Shown here: positions 33,751 to 43,217 of the stretch, piece by piece
Layout: each line of letters begins with the position of its first letter
Numbering within the stretch: position 1 is the first letter of the stretch
Assembly (NCBI GenBank): GCA_020053305.1
Contig: JAGVNJ010000047.1
Span: 1 to 48,104 of the forward strand
Origin: Candidatus Edwardsiibacteriota bacterium
Lineage (GTDB): Bacteria > Edwardsbacteria > AC1 > EtOH8
Direction of reading: 5' to 3'
Length of the DNA stretch: 48,104 bases
Position numbers and translations under genes: made by a program
Notes under the pieces: generated by a model
What the model was told of the DNA's origin: nothing
The model's input: the letters and a program-made list of their open reading frames with translations, nothing else
The model's database searches: none

Positions 33751-34140
33751 ATGCCGGATTATCTTCCCCGCCCGGACAGCGTGTTTGACCGCTGGGTGGC
33801 CGATTTCATAGAATACAGCGCCAAGCACCGGTCGGAACTTGGCCTGACCGACCGGGAAGCCGCCGAACTGCAGAAAGCCAGAAACGCCTGGAGCCAGGCC
33901 TTTACCAGGCACCAGTCGGCCCAGGAGGCGGCCAGGCTGGCCACCGAGGACAAGGAACAGAAACGGGCGGCAGTGGAGCAGGCCATCCGCAAGTACGTCA
34001 GGGTTATCCAGGCCCGTCCGGCCACCACCAACCAACAGCGGCGGGGTCTGGGGATCAGCCTGAAGCCGGACGAGTCGCAGGAATCCGGGGTGTCCGGCCC
34101 AGCTATGTCCATAAGCGAGATAAGCCTGGCAGGATACTGA
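33751..34140 (+). CDS. Helical hypothetical protein
   Basis: A 129-residue protein, mostly alpha-helical and rich in Ala, Gln, Arg and Glu, starting MPDYLPRPDSVFDRWVADF. The middle (residues about 35-90) is probably an antiparallel helix pair. The last 35 residues are low-complexity. No signal peptide, metal site or enzyme motif is visible. Similar N-termini occur in hypothetical proteins that continue into a fibronectin-like domain; if that comparison holds, this one is a short form. GGGAG nine bases before the ATG supports the start. It lies 53 bases upstream of the surface protein gene and may share its transcript. Confidence 0.6.
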   Translation: MPDYLPRPDSVFDRWVADFIEYSAKHRSELGLTDREAAELQKARNAWSQAFTRHQSAQEAARLATEDKEQKRAAVEQAIRKYVRVIQARPATTNQQRRGLGISLKPDESQESGVSGPAMSISEISLAGY

Positions 34141-34193
34141 AAGTATTTTTCCGGTAAAATAACAACAAACCACAATTATCAAGGAGGTCACCC

Positions 34194-37100
34194 ATGAGAA
34201 TTTGGAGTAAACTGGCAATGCTGGCGCTGGCCGTGGGTCTTTTGGCCCTGCCGGCCCTGGCCGACTGGCAGACCGCCACGGTGGGAGCAGGCAATACCAT
34301 CTGGAACGTGGCCATAGATCCGGCCCGTAATAGAACCTTTACCACCAATTACAGCAGCGGTACGGTTACGGTTGTTGACGGGCGGGCTAATGCTGTCCAA
34401 ACCTGGACGGTCGGAATAGAACCCCAGTACCTGGCGGTTAATCCCATAACCGGCAAACTGTATGTGTCCATCAATGGTTCGGCTACAAATGACACGGTGG
34501 TGGTGTTAGACACCCTGGGAGCCACAATAAATAAATTACCGGTAAAGCGCAATCCAGTCTCCCTCGTAATAGATGCTAATAATGACCGGTTATACGTGGC
34601 CAATTACGACAGCGACACCATAAGCATTTATCAGGGCGATATTTTTCTCCGGGATGTAGCCGTCAAAGACCGTCCCCGGATCATGGTATTCAATCCGGTG
34701 ATGGACTTTGTTTATGTGGCATACGAAGTATCCGATTCGATCACGGCGCTGACCCTGGCCGGAACCTCCAACGCCCAGATCTATACCGGGCACAGAGCCT
34801 ACGATGTGGCGGTCTGCGCCTCAGTCAATGCGGCATATGTGGTCAATACCGAGGAAGACAGCGTGGCGGTGATAGACTGCAACTATAATTCCGTAAGCAA
34901 AAAAATCCTGGTGGGCGATTATCCGGTGGTAATAGTAGCCGATCCGGCGGCCAAACAGGCTTATGTGACCAACTTTTACGGTGGCACTGTTACGGCCATC
35001 AATTGCGAAAACAATACCGTATACAGCGAGGTGCTGGTAAAAACCAATCCCTGGCGAATGGCCATCAATCCCATTACCCGCAAACTGTATGTGGGCAACA
35101 ACAGCGCCATCCCTGTCTTAATGATACTTGACTGGCGGAACGGGGTTGTGCGCGATTCCGTGGTTTTAGCCCATAGCGCCGGGCCCTTTGCGGTAAACCC
35201 AGTCACCAATAAGATATATGTTTCCATGGAGGCCGGCAATCCCGACAGCCTGGCGGTGATAGACGGCTCGGATTTCGACACCACCATTACGGTAGCCAAG
35301 AGCGGAACCCAGTTCACCGCTGTCAACCCCATCAGCGGGGACGCATTTTTCAGCAACAGCAACAGCGATAACGTGACCGTGATCAAGGCAAACGGCGATA
35401 CTCTGACCATCGCAGTGGGCGACGACCCCCGGATGATCGCTGTCAATCCCCTGACCAACAAGGCCTTTGTCTGCAATACCGGCAGCAAATCGGTGTCGGT
35501 GATAAGCGGCTCCAGTTACTCGGTGGAGAGGACCATAATCGTGGACACCCTGCCGACCATAGTGGCGGTCAATCCGCTCACCAACTTCATTTATGTGAAC
35601 AGCTTCCTGGCCTCGGCCAACCGGGTCAAGGTAATAGACGGCAAGGACTGGGACACCACCTCGGTGCCGGTGGGATCCAAGCCCTTCTCCATCGCGGTCA
35701 ACCCGGCCACCAACCGGATCTATGTGGGCAACGATGTCAGCAATACGGTGACAGTGATCGACGGGGCGCACCATACGGTGATAACGTCCATTCCTTCCAA
35801 CCGGCCGTACAAGATGGATGTTAATCCGGTGACCAACAAAATATACGTTGCCAGCCTTCAGACATCCGGCATAGTAAAGGTCATCGACGGGGCCACCAAC
35901 GGCACCACCAATGTGACCATAGGCAACTGGCCGTCCGGGGTGGCGGTCAACCGGGCCAACAACAAGATATACGTTACCAACTACAATGACAGCACGGTGA
36001 CCGAGATCGACGGCGTAACCAATGGCACCAGCACTATAAAAGTGGGGGTCCACCCAGAATGGATCGCGGCCGATCCGGTGACCGGCAAGGTTTTTGTTTC
36101 CAATAGCGACGGCAGCAGCCTGAGCATCATCGACTGCGCCAGCCGCAGCGTCAAGACCATGGCGGTACCCGCCGGGCCCAGGCAGGTGGCGGTGAACCCC
36201 GTCACCGGCAAGGTGTACCTGGCCTGCTATACCGCCGGCCGGGCGGTGGTTGTAGACCAGACGGTGGAGCAGAACACAAACGTGGTCTGCACGGAGCCTA
36301 ATCCCGTGCCTTGGGATAAAATGATACCCGCTGGCACCCAGAACAGGGGTGGCTACACATACAATAGGTGGTCAGGCACTAAGACAAAACCCCTGAATGC
36401 CTATTTCTCGCTGGCAACCTCTCAATCTTTTTGGAAATGTGCTGCAAATATGTCGACCACCGATTCTTCAATACTCTGGGCCACCCAGAATTATTTATGG
36501 GAAGCAGACAGCGCTTTTTACGGGGAAAATATCTACCGTCGGTTCGGTTTGGAAACCCAAGGTGCGGCAACCAATAATCTTGGTGTGGGTACGCCTTTTA
36601 CCGGCAACATCCTGAATAGCGTTCTTTACCGTATAGACTATGCTGCCCCGACGGTTGCTTGGTGGGACAGTCTGGCCGACGATAACGATTCGCTGGATGG
36701 CTACGGGCCCTATACGGTCAAAGCGGTGATCACCGACTTTTCGGGATTGGACACGGTCTACCTTCACTACAACCCGGCGAAGGCCTACACCGGCATGACC
36801 AGGGCCTTGGCCGACACCTTTGTGGGGGTGATCCCGGCCCAGGCGGTGGCTTTCGGCGATACGGCAGCCCTGTCCTATTTTATAGAAGCGCAGGACCATG
36901 CGTATAATCCGAACGGTACCTTCAATTACTCCGCCACCAGCCAGCGGGTGATCCATCTCCGCAACCTTACCGGCGTAGCGGGCAATCCCAGTGATCCGGC
37001 CCTGCCCAAAACCTTCGCCCTGCAGGCGGCTTATCCCAATCCTTCCCGCGGTCAGACTGTCATCAAATACCAGCTGCCCAAAGCCTCAAACGTCCAGCTT

Positions 37101-37271
37101 CAGGTATACAACGTGGCCGGGCAATTGGTGAAGACAGTCAACGAAGGACAGAAACCGGCCGGGTACCACCAGATAGGGTTAAAGGGCAATGCCATGGCCA
37201 ACGGCATCTACTTCTACCAGCTTAAGGCCGGGGAGTTCATCGCTACCAGAAAGTTAATTATGATCAAATAA
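34194..37271 (+). CDS. YVTN beta-propeller surface protein with C-terminal sorting domain
   Basis: A 1025-residue exported protein. A signal peptide (about 1-24, ending ALPALA) is followed by some 14-16 repeats of about 40 residues with the YVTN pattern (for example VAVNPVTNKIYV, NTVTVIDG), which fold into beta-propellers. Residues about 700-930 form a further beta-rich part. The last 80 residues (PNPSRGQTVIKYQLP, GQLVKTVNEG, NGIYFYQLKAGEF, KLIMI) match the type IX secretion sorting domain, so it should be exported and anchored at the cell surface. AAGGAGG eight bases before the ATG is a strong site. No secretion machinery genes are in the window. The ligand or role is unknown. Confidence 0.85.
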   Translation: MRIWSKLAMLALAVGLLALPALADWQTATVGAGNTIWNVAIDPARNRTFTTNYSSGTVTVVDGRANAVQTWTVGIEPQYLAVNPITGKLYVSINGSATNDTVVVLDTLGATINKLPVKRNPVSLVIDANNDRLYVANYDSDTISIYQGDIFLRDVAVKDRPRIMVFNPVMDFVYVAYEVSDSITALTLAGTSNAQIYTGHRAYDVAVCASVNAAYVVNTEEDSVAVIDCNYNSVSKKILVGDYPVVIVADPAAKQAYVTNFYGGTVTAINCENNTVYSEVLVKTNPWRMAINPITRKLYVGNNSAIPVLMILDWRNGVVRDSVVLAHSAGPFAVNPVTNKIYVSMEAGNPDSLAVIDGSDFDTTITVAKSGTQFTAVNPISGDAFFSNSNSDNVTVIKANGDTLTIAVGDDPRMIAVNPLTNKAFVCNTGSKSVSVISGSSYSVERTIIVDTLPTIVAVNPLTNFIYVNSFLASANRVKVIDGKDWDTTSVPVGSKPFSIAVNPATNRIYVGNDVSNTVTVIDGAHHTVITSIPSNRPYKMDVNPVTNKIYVASLQTSGIVKVIDGATNGTTNVTIGNWPSGVAVNRANNKIYVTNYNDSTVTEIDGVTNGTSTIKVGVHPEWIAADPVTGKVFVSNSDGSSLSIIDCASRSVKTMAVPAGPRQVAVNPVTGKVYLACYTAGRAVVVDQTVEQNTNVVCTEPNPVPWDKMIPAGTQNRGGYTYNRWSGTKTKPLNAYFSLATSQSFWKCAANMSTTDSSILWATQNYLWEADSAFYGENIYRRFGLETQGAATNNLGVGTPFTGNILNSVLYRIDYAAPTVAWWDSLADDNDSLDGYGPYTVKAVITDFSGLDTVYLHYNPAKAYTGMTRALADTFVGVIPAQAVAFGDTAALSYFIEAQDHAYNPNGTFNYSATSQRVIHLRNLTGVAGNPSDPALPKTFALQAAYPNPSRGQTVIKYQLPKASNVQLQVYNVAGQLVKTVNEGQKPAGYHQIGLKGNAMANGIYFYQLKAGEFIATRKLIMIK

Positions 37272-37298
37272 TCATTTCCAATTTCCGGCAAAACCTTT

Positions 37299-37326
37299 GG
37301 GCTGCAGTTATCTGCAGCCCGTTTTT
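37299..37326 (+). terminator. Rho-independent terminator of the surface protein gene
   Basis: GGGCTGCAG (37299-37307), loop TTAT, CTGCAGCCC (37312-37320), then GTTTTT. Confidence 0.88.
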
Positions 37327-37341
37327 ATTTTTAAAATATTT

Positions 37342-37370
37342 TTGCTTTTTTATATCCATAGTGTTATAAT
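37342..37370 (+). promoter_or_regulatory. Promoter of the methylmalonyl-CoA mutase operon
   Basis: TTGCTT (37342-37347) and TATAAT (37365-37370), 17 bases apart. The surrounding 17-base block is identical to that of the promoter at 29950. The distance to the mutase start is about 50 bases. Confidence 0.6.
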
Positions 37371-37420
37371 AATCACTTATAAGTTATGAAACATATCAGT
37401 TAATATATTGCAGGGAAGAT

Positions 37421-39202
37421 ATGAAACCCGTTAAAACTGCCGCTAAAAAGAAGGGACAAAAAAAGCCCGCGCCAGCCATAAAAAGAGCCGGCAAAAAGAT
37501 CCAAGCTCCCCAACCGTCTATGGTTAATAAAGCCCTCGTCACTGACGATCTGAAAAAGCAGATAGCCGAATGGCAGTCTAACAGCGTTGGACCGCTGCTG
37601 GCCAAATATCCCGAGAGAAAAGAGAAATTTTTGCTTACTTCGGGGGCCGAGATCAACCGGCTTTATACCCCGGAAGATGTCGGGGAGGTGGATTATCCAA
37701 AAGAACTGGGCTTTCCCGGGCAATACCCCTACACCCGCGGCGTTCAGCCGACCATGTACCGGGGCAAGTTCTGGACCATGCGCCAGTATGCCGGTTTCGG
37801 GGACGCCGCCGAGTCCAACAAGCGTTACAAGTATCTTCTGGCCCAGGGGCAGACCGGTCTGTCGATAGCCTTCGACCTGCCCACCCAGATCGGTTACGAC
37901 TCCGACCATCCGATGTCAACCGGGGAGGTGGGAAAGGTGGGGGTGGCGATAGATTCGCTGGCCGATATGGAGATCCTGTTCGATGGCATCCCCCTGGACA
38001 AGGTCTCCACCTCCATGACCATCAATGCCCCGGCCTCGGTATTGCTGGCCATGTATATCGCGGTGGCCGAAAAGCAGGGGGTGAGCTCCTCCCAGATCCA
38101 CGGCACCATCCAGAACGATATCTTAAAGGAATACATTGCCCGGGGGACATATATTTTCCCCCCCAAGCCCTCCATGCGGCTGATCACTGACATCTTTGAA
38201 TACTGCGCCAAGGAAGTGCCCAAGTGGAACACCATCTCCATATCGGGTTATCATATCCGGGAGGCCGGTGCCAGCGCCACCCAGGAAGTGGCATTCACCC
38301 TGGCCGACGGTATCGCCTATGTTCAGGCCGCCCTGGATACCGGGTTGAACGTGGACGATTTCGCCAGCCGGCTGTCGTTCTTCTTCAATGCCAACAACAA
38401 CCTGTTCGAAGAGGTGGCCAAGTTTCGGGCGGCTCGGAGAATGTGGGCCAGGATCATGAAGGAACGGTTCAATGCCCAAAAGCCCAGCTCGCTGATGCTT
38501 CGCTTTCATTCGCAAACCGCCGGGTCCACCATGACCGCCCAGCAGCCGGACAATAATATAGTCCGGGTGACTATTCAAACCCTGGCGGCGGTCATGGGCG
38601 GCGCCCAGAGCCTGCACACCAACTCCAAGGACGAGGCCCTGGCCCTGCCCACCGAGGATTCGGTCAGGGTGGCCCTGCGCACCCAGCAGATCGTAGCCTA
38701 TGAATCGGGGGTGGCCGACACCATAGATCCCCTGGCTGGTTCGTATTATATCGAGGCCAAAACCAACGAGATCGAAAAGACTGCCATGGAATACATAAAT
38801 AAGATAGACAAGATGGGCGGCATGGTCAGAGCGGTGGAGAAAGGCTATATTCAGAGCGAAATCCAGGAGTCGGCTTACCGCTATCAACTGGATGTTGAGA
38901 GTAAAGAACGGGTAGTGGTGGGAGTCAATAAATTTACCATTCAGGAAGAACCGATGAAAAACCTGCTTAAGGTGTCTCAGGCGGTGGCCGAGGCTCAGAT
39001 AAAAAAAATAAACGAGATAAAGGCCAAGCGCGACAATATAGCTGTTCAAAGTTCGTTGGAAAAGATACGCCAGGCCGCTCAAGGCAAAGACAATCTGATG
39101 CCGATCATTTTAACTGCTGTCAAGCAGTATGCCACCCTGGGGGAGATCTGCCAGGTGCTGCGGGAGGAATTCGGCGAATACCGGGAATCGGTGGTGCTGT
39201 AA
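37421..39202 (+). CDS. mcmA1: Methylmalonyl-CoA mutase, catalytic (large) subunit
   Basis: A 593-residue catalytic subunit. With the B12-binding subunit at 39275 it interconverts succinyl-CoA and methylmalonyl-CoA by an adenosylcobalamin radical mechanism. Family blocks are [73 protein letters not shown] and [10 protein letters not shown]. The B12 domain is absent, so this is the split form. The first 35 residues are an unusual Lys/Ala/Pro-rich tail. AGGGA just before ATG 37421 supports the long form; the ATG at residue 34 has no ribosome site. It is the first gene of the mutase-meaB-epimerase cluster. Confidence 0.94.
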   Translation: MKPVKTAAKKKGQKKPAPAIKRAGKKIQAPQPSMVNKALVTDDLKKQIAEWQSNSVGPLLAKYPERKEKFLLTSGAEINRLYTPEDVGEVDYPKELGFPGQYPYTRGVQPTMYRGKFWTMRQYAGFGDAAESNKRYKYLLAQGQTGLSIAFDLPTQIGYDSDHPMSTGEVGKVGVAIDSLADMEILFDGIPLDKVSTSMTINAPASVLLAMYIAVAEKQGVSSSQIHGTIQNDILKEYIARGTYIFPPKPSMRLITDIFEYCAKEVPKWNTISISGYHIREAGASATQEVAFTLADGIAYVQAALDTGLNVDDFASRLSFFFNANNNLFEEVAKFRAARRMWARIMKERFNAQKPSSLMLRFHSQTAGSTMTAQQPDNNIVRVTIQTLAAVMGGAQSLHTNSKDEALALPTEDSVRVALRTQQIVAYESGVADTIDPLAGSYYIEAKTNEIEKTAMEYINKIDKMGGMVRAVEKGYIQSEIQESAYRYQLDVESKERVVVGVNKFTIQEEPMKNLLKVSQAVAEAQIKKINEIKAKRDNIAVQSSLEKIRQAAQGKDNLMPIILTAVKQYATLGEICQVLREEFGEYRESVVL

Positions 39203-39274
39203 AAAGGTCAATCCTCTCGCCGGGCAAAATCGGAACGAGAGGGGCGGATAAATCATCATGGAGAAATGGCATAT

Positions 39275-39664
39275 ATGTCAAATAAAAAGACCAGAATATT
39301 GATCGCCAAGCCGGGCCTGGACGGGCACGATCGGGGGGCTAAGTTCATCGCCCGGGCACTACGGGACGCCGGGTTCGAAGTGATATATACCGGTTTGAGG
39401 CAGACTCCGGAGGCCATCGCCAGTGCGGCCATACAGGAGGACGTACAATGGGTGGGGCTGTCCTGTCTTTCGGGGGCCCACAACTCCCTGTTTCCCAAAG
39501 TGGTGGAAATTTTGAAACAGAAGCAGGCGGAGGATATCAAGGTGTTCGGCGGAGGGGTCATCCCGTCCGACGATATCCCGGGGTTGAAGGAGGCGGGGAT
39601 AAAGGAGATATTCACCCCCGGCGCAACCTCCAAATCGGTGATAGACTACATCAATTCAAACTGA
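39275..39664 (+). CDS. mcmA2: Methylmalonyl-CoA mutase, B12-binding (small) subunit
   Basis: A 129-residue cobalamin-binding subunit with the DxHxxG motif ([10 protein letters not shown]), whose His ligates cobalt, followed by the SxL (GLSCLSG) and GG (FGGGVIP) motifs of the family. GGAG at 39260-39263 fits ATG 39275 (11 bases) better than the in-frame ATG 39266 (2 bases). The 72-base gap from the large subunit is compatible with one transcript. The two polypeptides together form one mutase. Confidence 0.93.
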   Translation: MSNKKTRILIAKPGLDGHDRGAKFIARALRDAGFEVIYTGLRQTPEAIASAAIQEDVQWVGLSCLSGAHNSLFPKVVEILKQKQAEDIKVFGGGVIPSDDIPGLKEAGIKEIFTPGATSKSVIDYINSN

Positions 39665-39729
39665 CCTGCGCCCTTGATAAATATCGCCAAGAGAGTTATA
39701 CTTTTCAAGATAATATATTTATAAAATCC

Positions 39730-40719
39730 GTGAAGCAGTTGGTTCAAAAGATTTTGGCCGGGGACATCCGCTCGATTGCCAGAGCCATAACCCTGGCTGA
39801 AAACGAGGATTACCAGGCCGTCGAGCTGATGCGGTCCCTGTATTCCCATACCGGAAAGGCCTATCTGGTGGGAATTACCGGCCCTCCCGGCGGGGGAAAA
39901 TCAACCCTGGTGGACCGGATGATAGCCTATTACCGCAAATTGGATTTAAAAGTGGCCGTTATCGGGATCGATCCCTCCAGCACCTTCACCGGCGGCGCCC
40001 TGTTGGGCGACCGGGTGAGGATGCAGGCCCACGCCACCGACAGCGGGGTGTTCATCCGTTCCATGGGCAGCCGGGGGCATCTGGGGGGCCTGGCTGTGGC
40101 CACGGCCGATTCCGCCAAGATACTGGATGCGGCCGGATACGATATCATAATCTTCGAGACGGTGGGGATAGGCCAATCCGAGATCGAAGTGGCCAGCCAA
40201 GTGGACACCACGGTCCTGGTAACCGTGCCGGGCCTGGGGGACGATATCCAGGTGCTGAAGGCCGGCACCATGGAGATCGCCGACATCTTTGTGGTGAACA
40301 AGGCCGACCGCGACGGGGTGGAAAAAAGCGTCATGGCCATCGAACAGCTGCTCTCAACCTGGGACATGACCGAGGACGATTTCGTGCCGCCGATCCTCAA
40401 GGTCACCGCTAAGGATAATATCGGCATCGGGGAGCTGGCCCAGGCCATAGAACAGCACAAGAAGTATCTTCACGACAGCGGCAAGTTCGAGGTCCGCCGA
40501 AGAAACCGGGCCGTCACCGAGGTCCATACCCTGATCCTGAACCAGCTGGACAAGTGGGCCCACGACAAGATGACCAAGGACATCACCACCAGGGACAATA
40601 TAGAGGAGGTCTATTTGAAATTCATAGACCCTCATACCGTGGCCCGGGAGGCATTAAGGGAACTGGAACTGGAGACCATGTGGGATAAATGGGGGCAGGG
40701 GGCCGACGGAGGCGGATAG
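39730..40719 (+). CDS. meaB: MeaB/ArgK-type GTPase, mutase chaperone
   Basis: A 329-residue G3E-type GTPase that loads and protects the cobalamin of methylmalonyl-CoA mutase. Walker A GPPGGGKST is at about 51-59. Further motifs are GIDPSS, GDRVRMQ, FIRSMGSRGHLGG, ETVGIGQSE and NKAD. An open frame runs far upstream through the small subunit gene, but the family N-terminus (KQLVQKILAGDIRSIARAIT) begins at GTG 39730, which is chosen; the site has no strong ribosome sequence. Position directly after the mutase genes confirms the role. Confidence 0.92.
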   Translation: MKQLVQKILAGDIRSIARAITLAENEDYQAVELMRSLYSHTGKAYLVGITGPPGGGKSTLVDRMIAYYRKLDLKVAVIGIDPSSTFTGGALLGDRVRMQAHATDSGVFIRSMGSRGHLGGLAVATADSAKILDAAGYDIIIFETVGIGQSEIEVASQVDTTVLVTVPGLGDDIQVLKAGTMEIADIFVVNKADRDGVEKSVMAIEQLLSTWDMTEDDFVPPILKVTAKDNIGIGELAQAIEQHKKYLHDSGKFEVRRRNRAVTEVHTLILNQLDKWAHDKMTKDITTRDNIEEVYLKFIDPHTVAREALRELELETMWDKWGQGADGGG

Positions 40720-40834
40720 AACGAAGCACAGTTGTTTTCAGGGCACTTCTTGGTGATGATTTGGTATACGATATGAATGTGCGGGGGATCAGGATAAATT
40801 CCAGAAAAATGCCCGGCAATAGAAAAGGGAGACG

Positions 40835-41890
40835 ATGATCAGAGAGCTTATAGAACTGAGTTATTTCAACAACCAGGTTTCGGATTATTTGATCAGCCTG
40901 GCTATTTTAGCCGGCTTAGTTATTGTAATTAAAATCGCCGACCTCATAGTGGTTCACCGGCTGAAAAGGGTGGCCGCCCGAACCGAGGGTCAATTCGACG
41001 ATCGCCTGGTTGAAGCCATCGATAAAAAGATAGTTCCCCTGCTTTATTTGGGAGCAGTCTATCTCAGCACCAAGAACCTGACGGTCTCCCCGCTGGTCCA
41101 GAAGATCATCAACATATCCGGGTCCGTGATCCTGACCTATCTGGCGGCCAAGTTCATTCTATCCCTGGCGGTTTATTCCGTTGAGACCTATTGGAAGAAA
41201 CGGGGTGGGGATGAAGCTTCCCAGAAAGCGGCCTATCGGGGGATATTGACCGTACTGAAGCTGGTGGTCTGGAGTCTGGCCTTGATAATCCTGCTGGACA
41301 ATTTCGGGGTCAAGATCTCGGCCCTGATGGCCGGGCTGGGCATCGGCGGCCTGGCAATAGCCTTTGCTGCCCAGAAGGTGCTGGGCGACCTGTTCAGCTA
41401 CTTCTCCATCTTCTTCGACCGCCCGTTCGAGATCGGCGATTTCGTGGTGGTGGGCGAATTCATGGGGACGGTGGAGCACATCGGAATCAAGAGCACCCGG
41501 ATCCGCAGTTTGAGCGGGGAACAGCTGATATTTGCCAATACCGACCTGACCAATTCCCGTCTGCGCAATTACAAGCGGATGATCAACCGCCGGGTGTTGT
41601 TCAAAATCGGGGTCACCTATAACACCTCCGCCAAGAAGGTGAAGGAGATCCCGGGCATGATCCAGGAGATCATCAGAAATATTCCCGGAGCCATCTTCGA
41701 CCGGGCGCATTTTGCCTCCTACGGGGATTTCAGCCTGAACTTCGAGATCGTCTACTACGTGGAGGGCGGGGATTATCTCAAATACATGGATACTCAGCAA
41801 CAAATTAACCTGACCATTATGGAGGCCTTTGCCAAAAAGAAAATTGAATTTGCCTATCCCACCCAGACGGTTTACGTGAATAAAACATAA
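40835..41890 (+). CDS. MscS-family mechanosensitive ion channel
   Basis: A 351-residue inner-membrane channel that opens under membrane tension. Four membrane segments precede the pore helix, which shows the Gly/Ala-packed motif [19 protein letters not shown] (about 169-187) and then [15 protein letters not shown], the MscS beta-domain signature. The cytoplasmic C-terminal part is complete. GGGAG stands seven bases before the ATG. It sits between meaB and the epimerase, with which it has no obvious metabolic link. Confidence 0.9.
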   Translation: MIRELIELSYFNNQVSDYLISLAILAGLVIVIKIADLIVVHRLKRVAARTEGQFDDRLVEAIDKKIVPLLYLGAVYLSTKNLTVSPLVQKIINISGSVILTYLAAKFILSLAVYSVETYWKKRGGDEASQKAAYRGILTVLKLVVWSLALIILLDNFGVKISALMAGLGIGGLAIAFAAQKVLGDLFSYFSIFFDRPFEIGDFVVVGEFMGTVEHIGIKSTRIRSLSGEQLIFANTDLTNSRLRNYKRMINRRVLFKIGVTYNTSAKKVKEIPGMIQEIIRNIPGAIFDRAHFASYGDFSLNFEIVYYVEGGDYLKYMDTQQQINLTIMEAFAKKKIEFAYPTQTVYVNKT

Positions 41891-41912
41891 AATATATATT
41901 CGGAGATTTTCC

Positions 41913-42317
41913 ATGCATGTCAAAGGGATCGATCATATCGGCATCGCCGTCAAGAACATCGACGAGGCTTTGAAGTTATATACCGAGGGGTTGGGCCTGG
42001 CAATGGAAGGCACCGAAGCGGTGGAGAGCCAAAAAGTGAAGGTGGCCTTCATCCCGGTGGGGGACAGCCGGTTGGAACTGCTGGAATCCACCGCGCCGGA
42101 CGGCAACATCGCCAAGTTCATCGAGGCCAAGGGAGAGGGCATCCACCACCTGGCGCTGAAGGTGGACAATATCGAAAAGGCATTGGAAGAGCTTACCGCC
42201 AAGGGCTATCAGTTGATAGACAAGGTTCCCCGGGTGGGGGCCGGAGGCCACAAGATCGCTTTCGTGCATCCCAAGTCCACCAAAGGCGTTTTGCTGGAGC
42301 TTTCCGAGAGCCATTGA
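41913..42317 (+). CDS. mce: Methylmalonyl-CoA epimerase
   Basis: A 134-residue metalloenzyme of the glyoxalase/VOC fold, which interconverts (R)- and (S)-methylmalonyl-CoA. Metal ligands are visible as H8 (GIDHIGIAV), a His of GIHHLAL (78/79) and E129 (GVLLEL). [16 protein letters not shown] is the family C-terminal signature. CGGAG upstream of ATG 41913 supports the start. Together with the mutase it bridges succinyl-CoA and propionyl-CoA metabolism; no carboxylase or decarboxylase for the last step is in the window. Confidence 0.92.
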   Translation: MHVKGIDHIGIAVKNIDEALKLYTEGLGLAMEGTEAVESQKVKVAFIPVGDSRLELLESTAPDGNIAKFIEAKGEGIHHLALKVDNIEKALEELTAKGYQLIDKVPRVGAGGHKIAFVHPKSTKGVLLELSESH

Positions 42318-42600
42318 AATAATACCTTGGTCATCCTTCATCCGGTGTTGCGTTGAAGTGCCCTCAGGATGACAATAGTTATCATCCCGAGGTTGCCTTC
42401 GTGCTTGACAGGTTGAATGGGTGAGTAAAACAAGTGTTTCGGTTATGACCTAGGCTTTTAAGCCACCCAGACCGCATCTGCGGCCTGGGCTTTTTATTTG
42501 GTTTTGTCATTGCGAGTTTTTCTGCTTGCTTCGCTGATGAAGCAATCCAAATAAAATAGATTGCTCCGTTTGGGGTGAACCGGTAATTTCTCAATGACCC
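42318..42600. repeat. Gap of palindromes and a terminator
   Basis: No gene is seen here. The first part carries GTCATCCT and AGGATGAC as inverted arms (about 42329-42373). At 42460-42495 an imperfect stem, AAGCCACCCAGACCGC with GCGGCCTGGGCTTT, is followed by T residues and probably ends the epimerase transcript. From 42507, GTCATTGCGAG ... GAAGCAATCC ... GATTGCT ... CTCAATGAC is a third dispersed palindrome. Three repeat families stand side by side in 280 bases. Confidence 0.55.
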
Positions 42601-42620
42601 GGCAAAACAGAAAGGAAATC

Positions 42621-43217
42621 ATGAGAAAACATGCTTTATTAGTGATAGATGTCCAGAATTATTTTTTCGATAAGGATTCGCCGGCCTATCTGCCGGACAG
42701 CAAAAAGATCCTTCCGAAGATCAACATGCTGATAGAACAAGCCTGGAAGAAAAAATGGCCGGTCATTTATACCAGCCATACCGCACCCACAAAGCCCGGC
42801 AATATCATGGCTGAACGCTGGGAGCATCTGCCGGCAGGATGGGAAAGCGAATTGTATAATAAATTGGATATTGCACCGGGCACCCATAAACTGAAAAAAG
42901 AATATTTCTCGGCGTTTTATAAAACCAGACTCGATAGTCTGCTTAAAAAAGAGAAGATCAACCATCTGATCATTTGCGGGGTGATGACCCATTTGTGCGT
43001 GGACACCACCGTACGCCATGGTTTCATGCTGGGCTACCGGTCGACCATAGTGACAGATGCCTGCTGTTCCAAGAGCAAAGAGTACCACAACGCTGCGCTT
43101 CTTGCCTTAAAGCACGGTTTCAGTCAGACAGTTGAGCTGTCAAAACTTCTGCATAGTCATTCCCGCCCTTCGGCCTCGCTCAGGATAAACTCCAGCGGGA
43201 GTCCAAAGAAGATATGA
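42621..43217 (+). CDS. Isochorismatase-family cysteine hydrolase
   Basis: A 198-residue hydrolase of the isochorismatase/nicotinamidase superfamily. The catalytic triad is visible: D10 (LVIDVQNYF), K93 (LKKEYFSAF) and C126 (CGVMTHLCVDTTVR). The substrate (a nicotinamide-, carbamoyl- or isochorismate-like amide or ester) cannot be named. AAAGGA before ATG 42621 decides the start; an ATG at 42594 lies in the preceding palindrome. The last 20 or so codons are read from a dispersed repeat (43156-43203). Its stop overlaps the start of the flavoprotein gene (ATGA). Confidence 0.85.
   Translation: MRKHALLVIDVQNYFFDKDSPAYLPDSKKILPKINMLIEQAWKKKWPVIYTSHTAPTKPGNIMAERWEHLPAGWESELYNKLDIAPGTHKLKKEYFSAFYKTRLDSLLKKEKINHLIICGVMTHLCVDTTVRHGFMLGYRSTIVTDACCSKSKEYHNAALLALKHGFSQTVELSKLLHSHSRPSASLRINSSGSPKKI
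43156..43203. repeat. Dispersed palindrome inside a coding sequence
   Basis: GTCATTCCCGC (43156-43166) and GCGGGAG (43195-43201) form the arms of the same repeat family as 92-136. Here the repeat is translated as the Ser/Arg-rich C-terminus of the isochorismatase-like protein. Confidence 0.6.

Noticed and set aside
39448-39729. Upstream extension of the meaB frame
   Set aside because: It overlaps the B12-binding subunit in another frame; the conserved MeaB N-terminus begins at GTG 39730.
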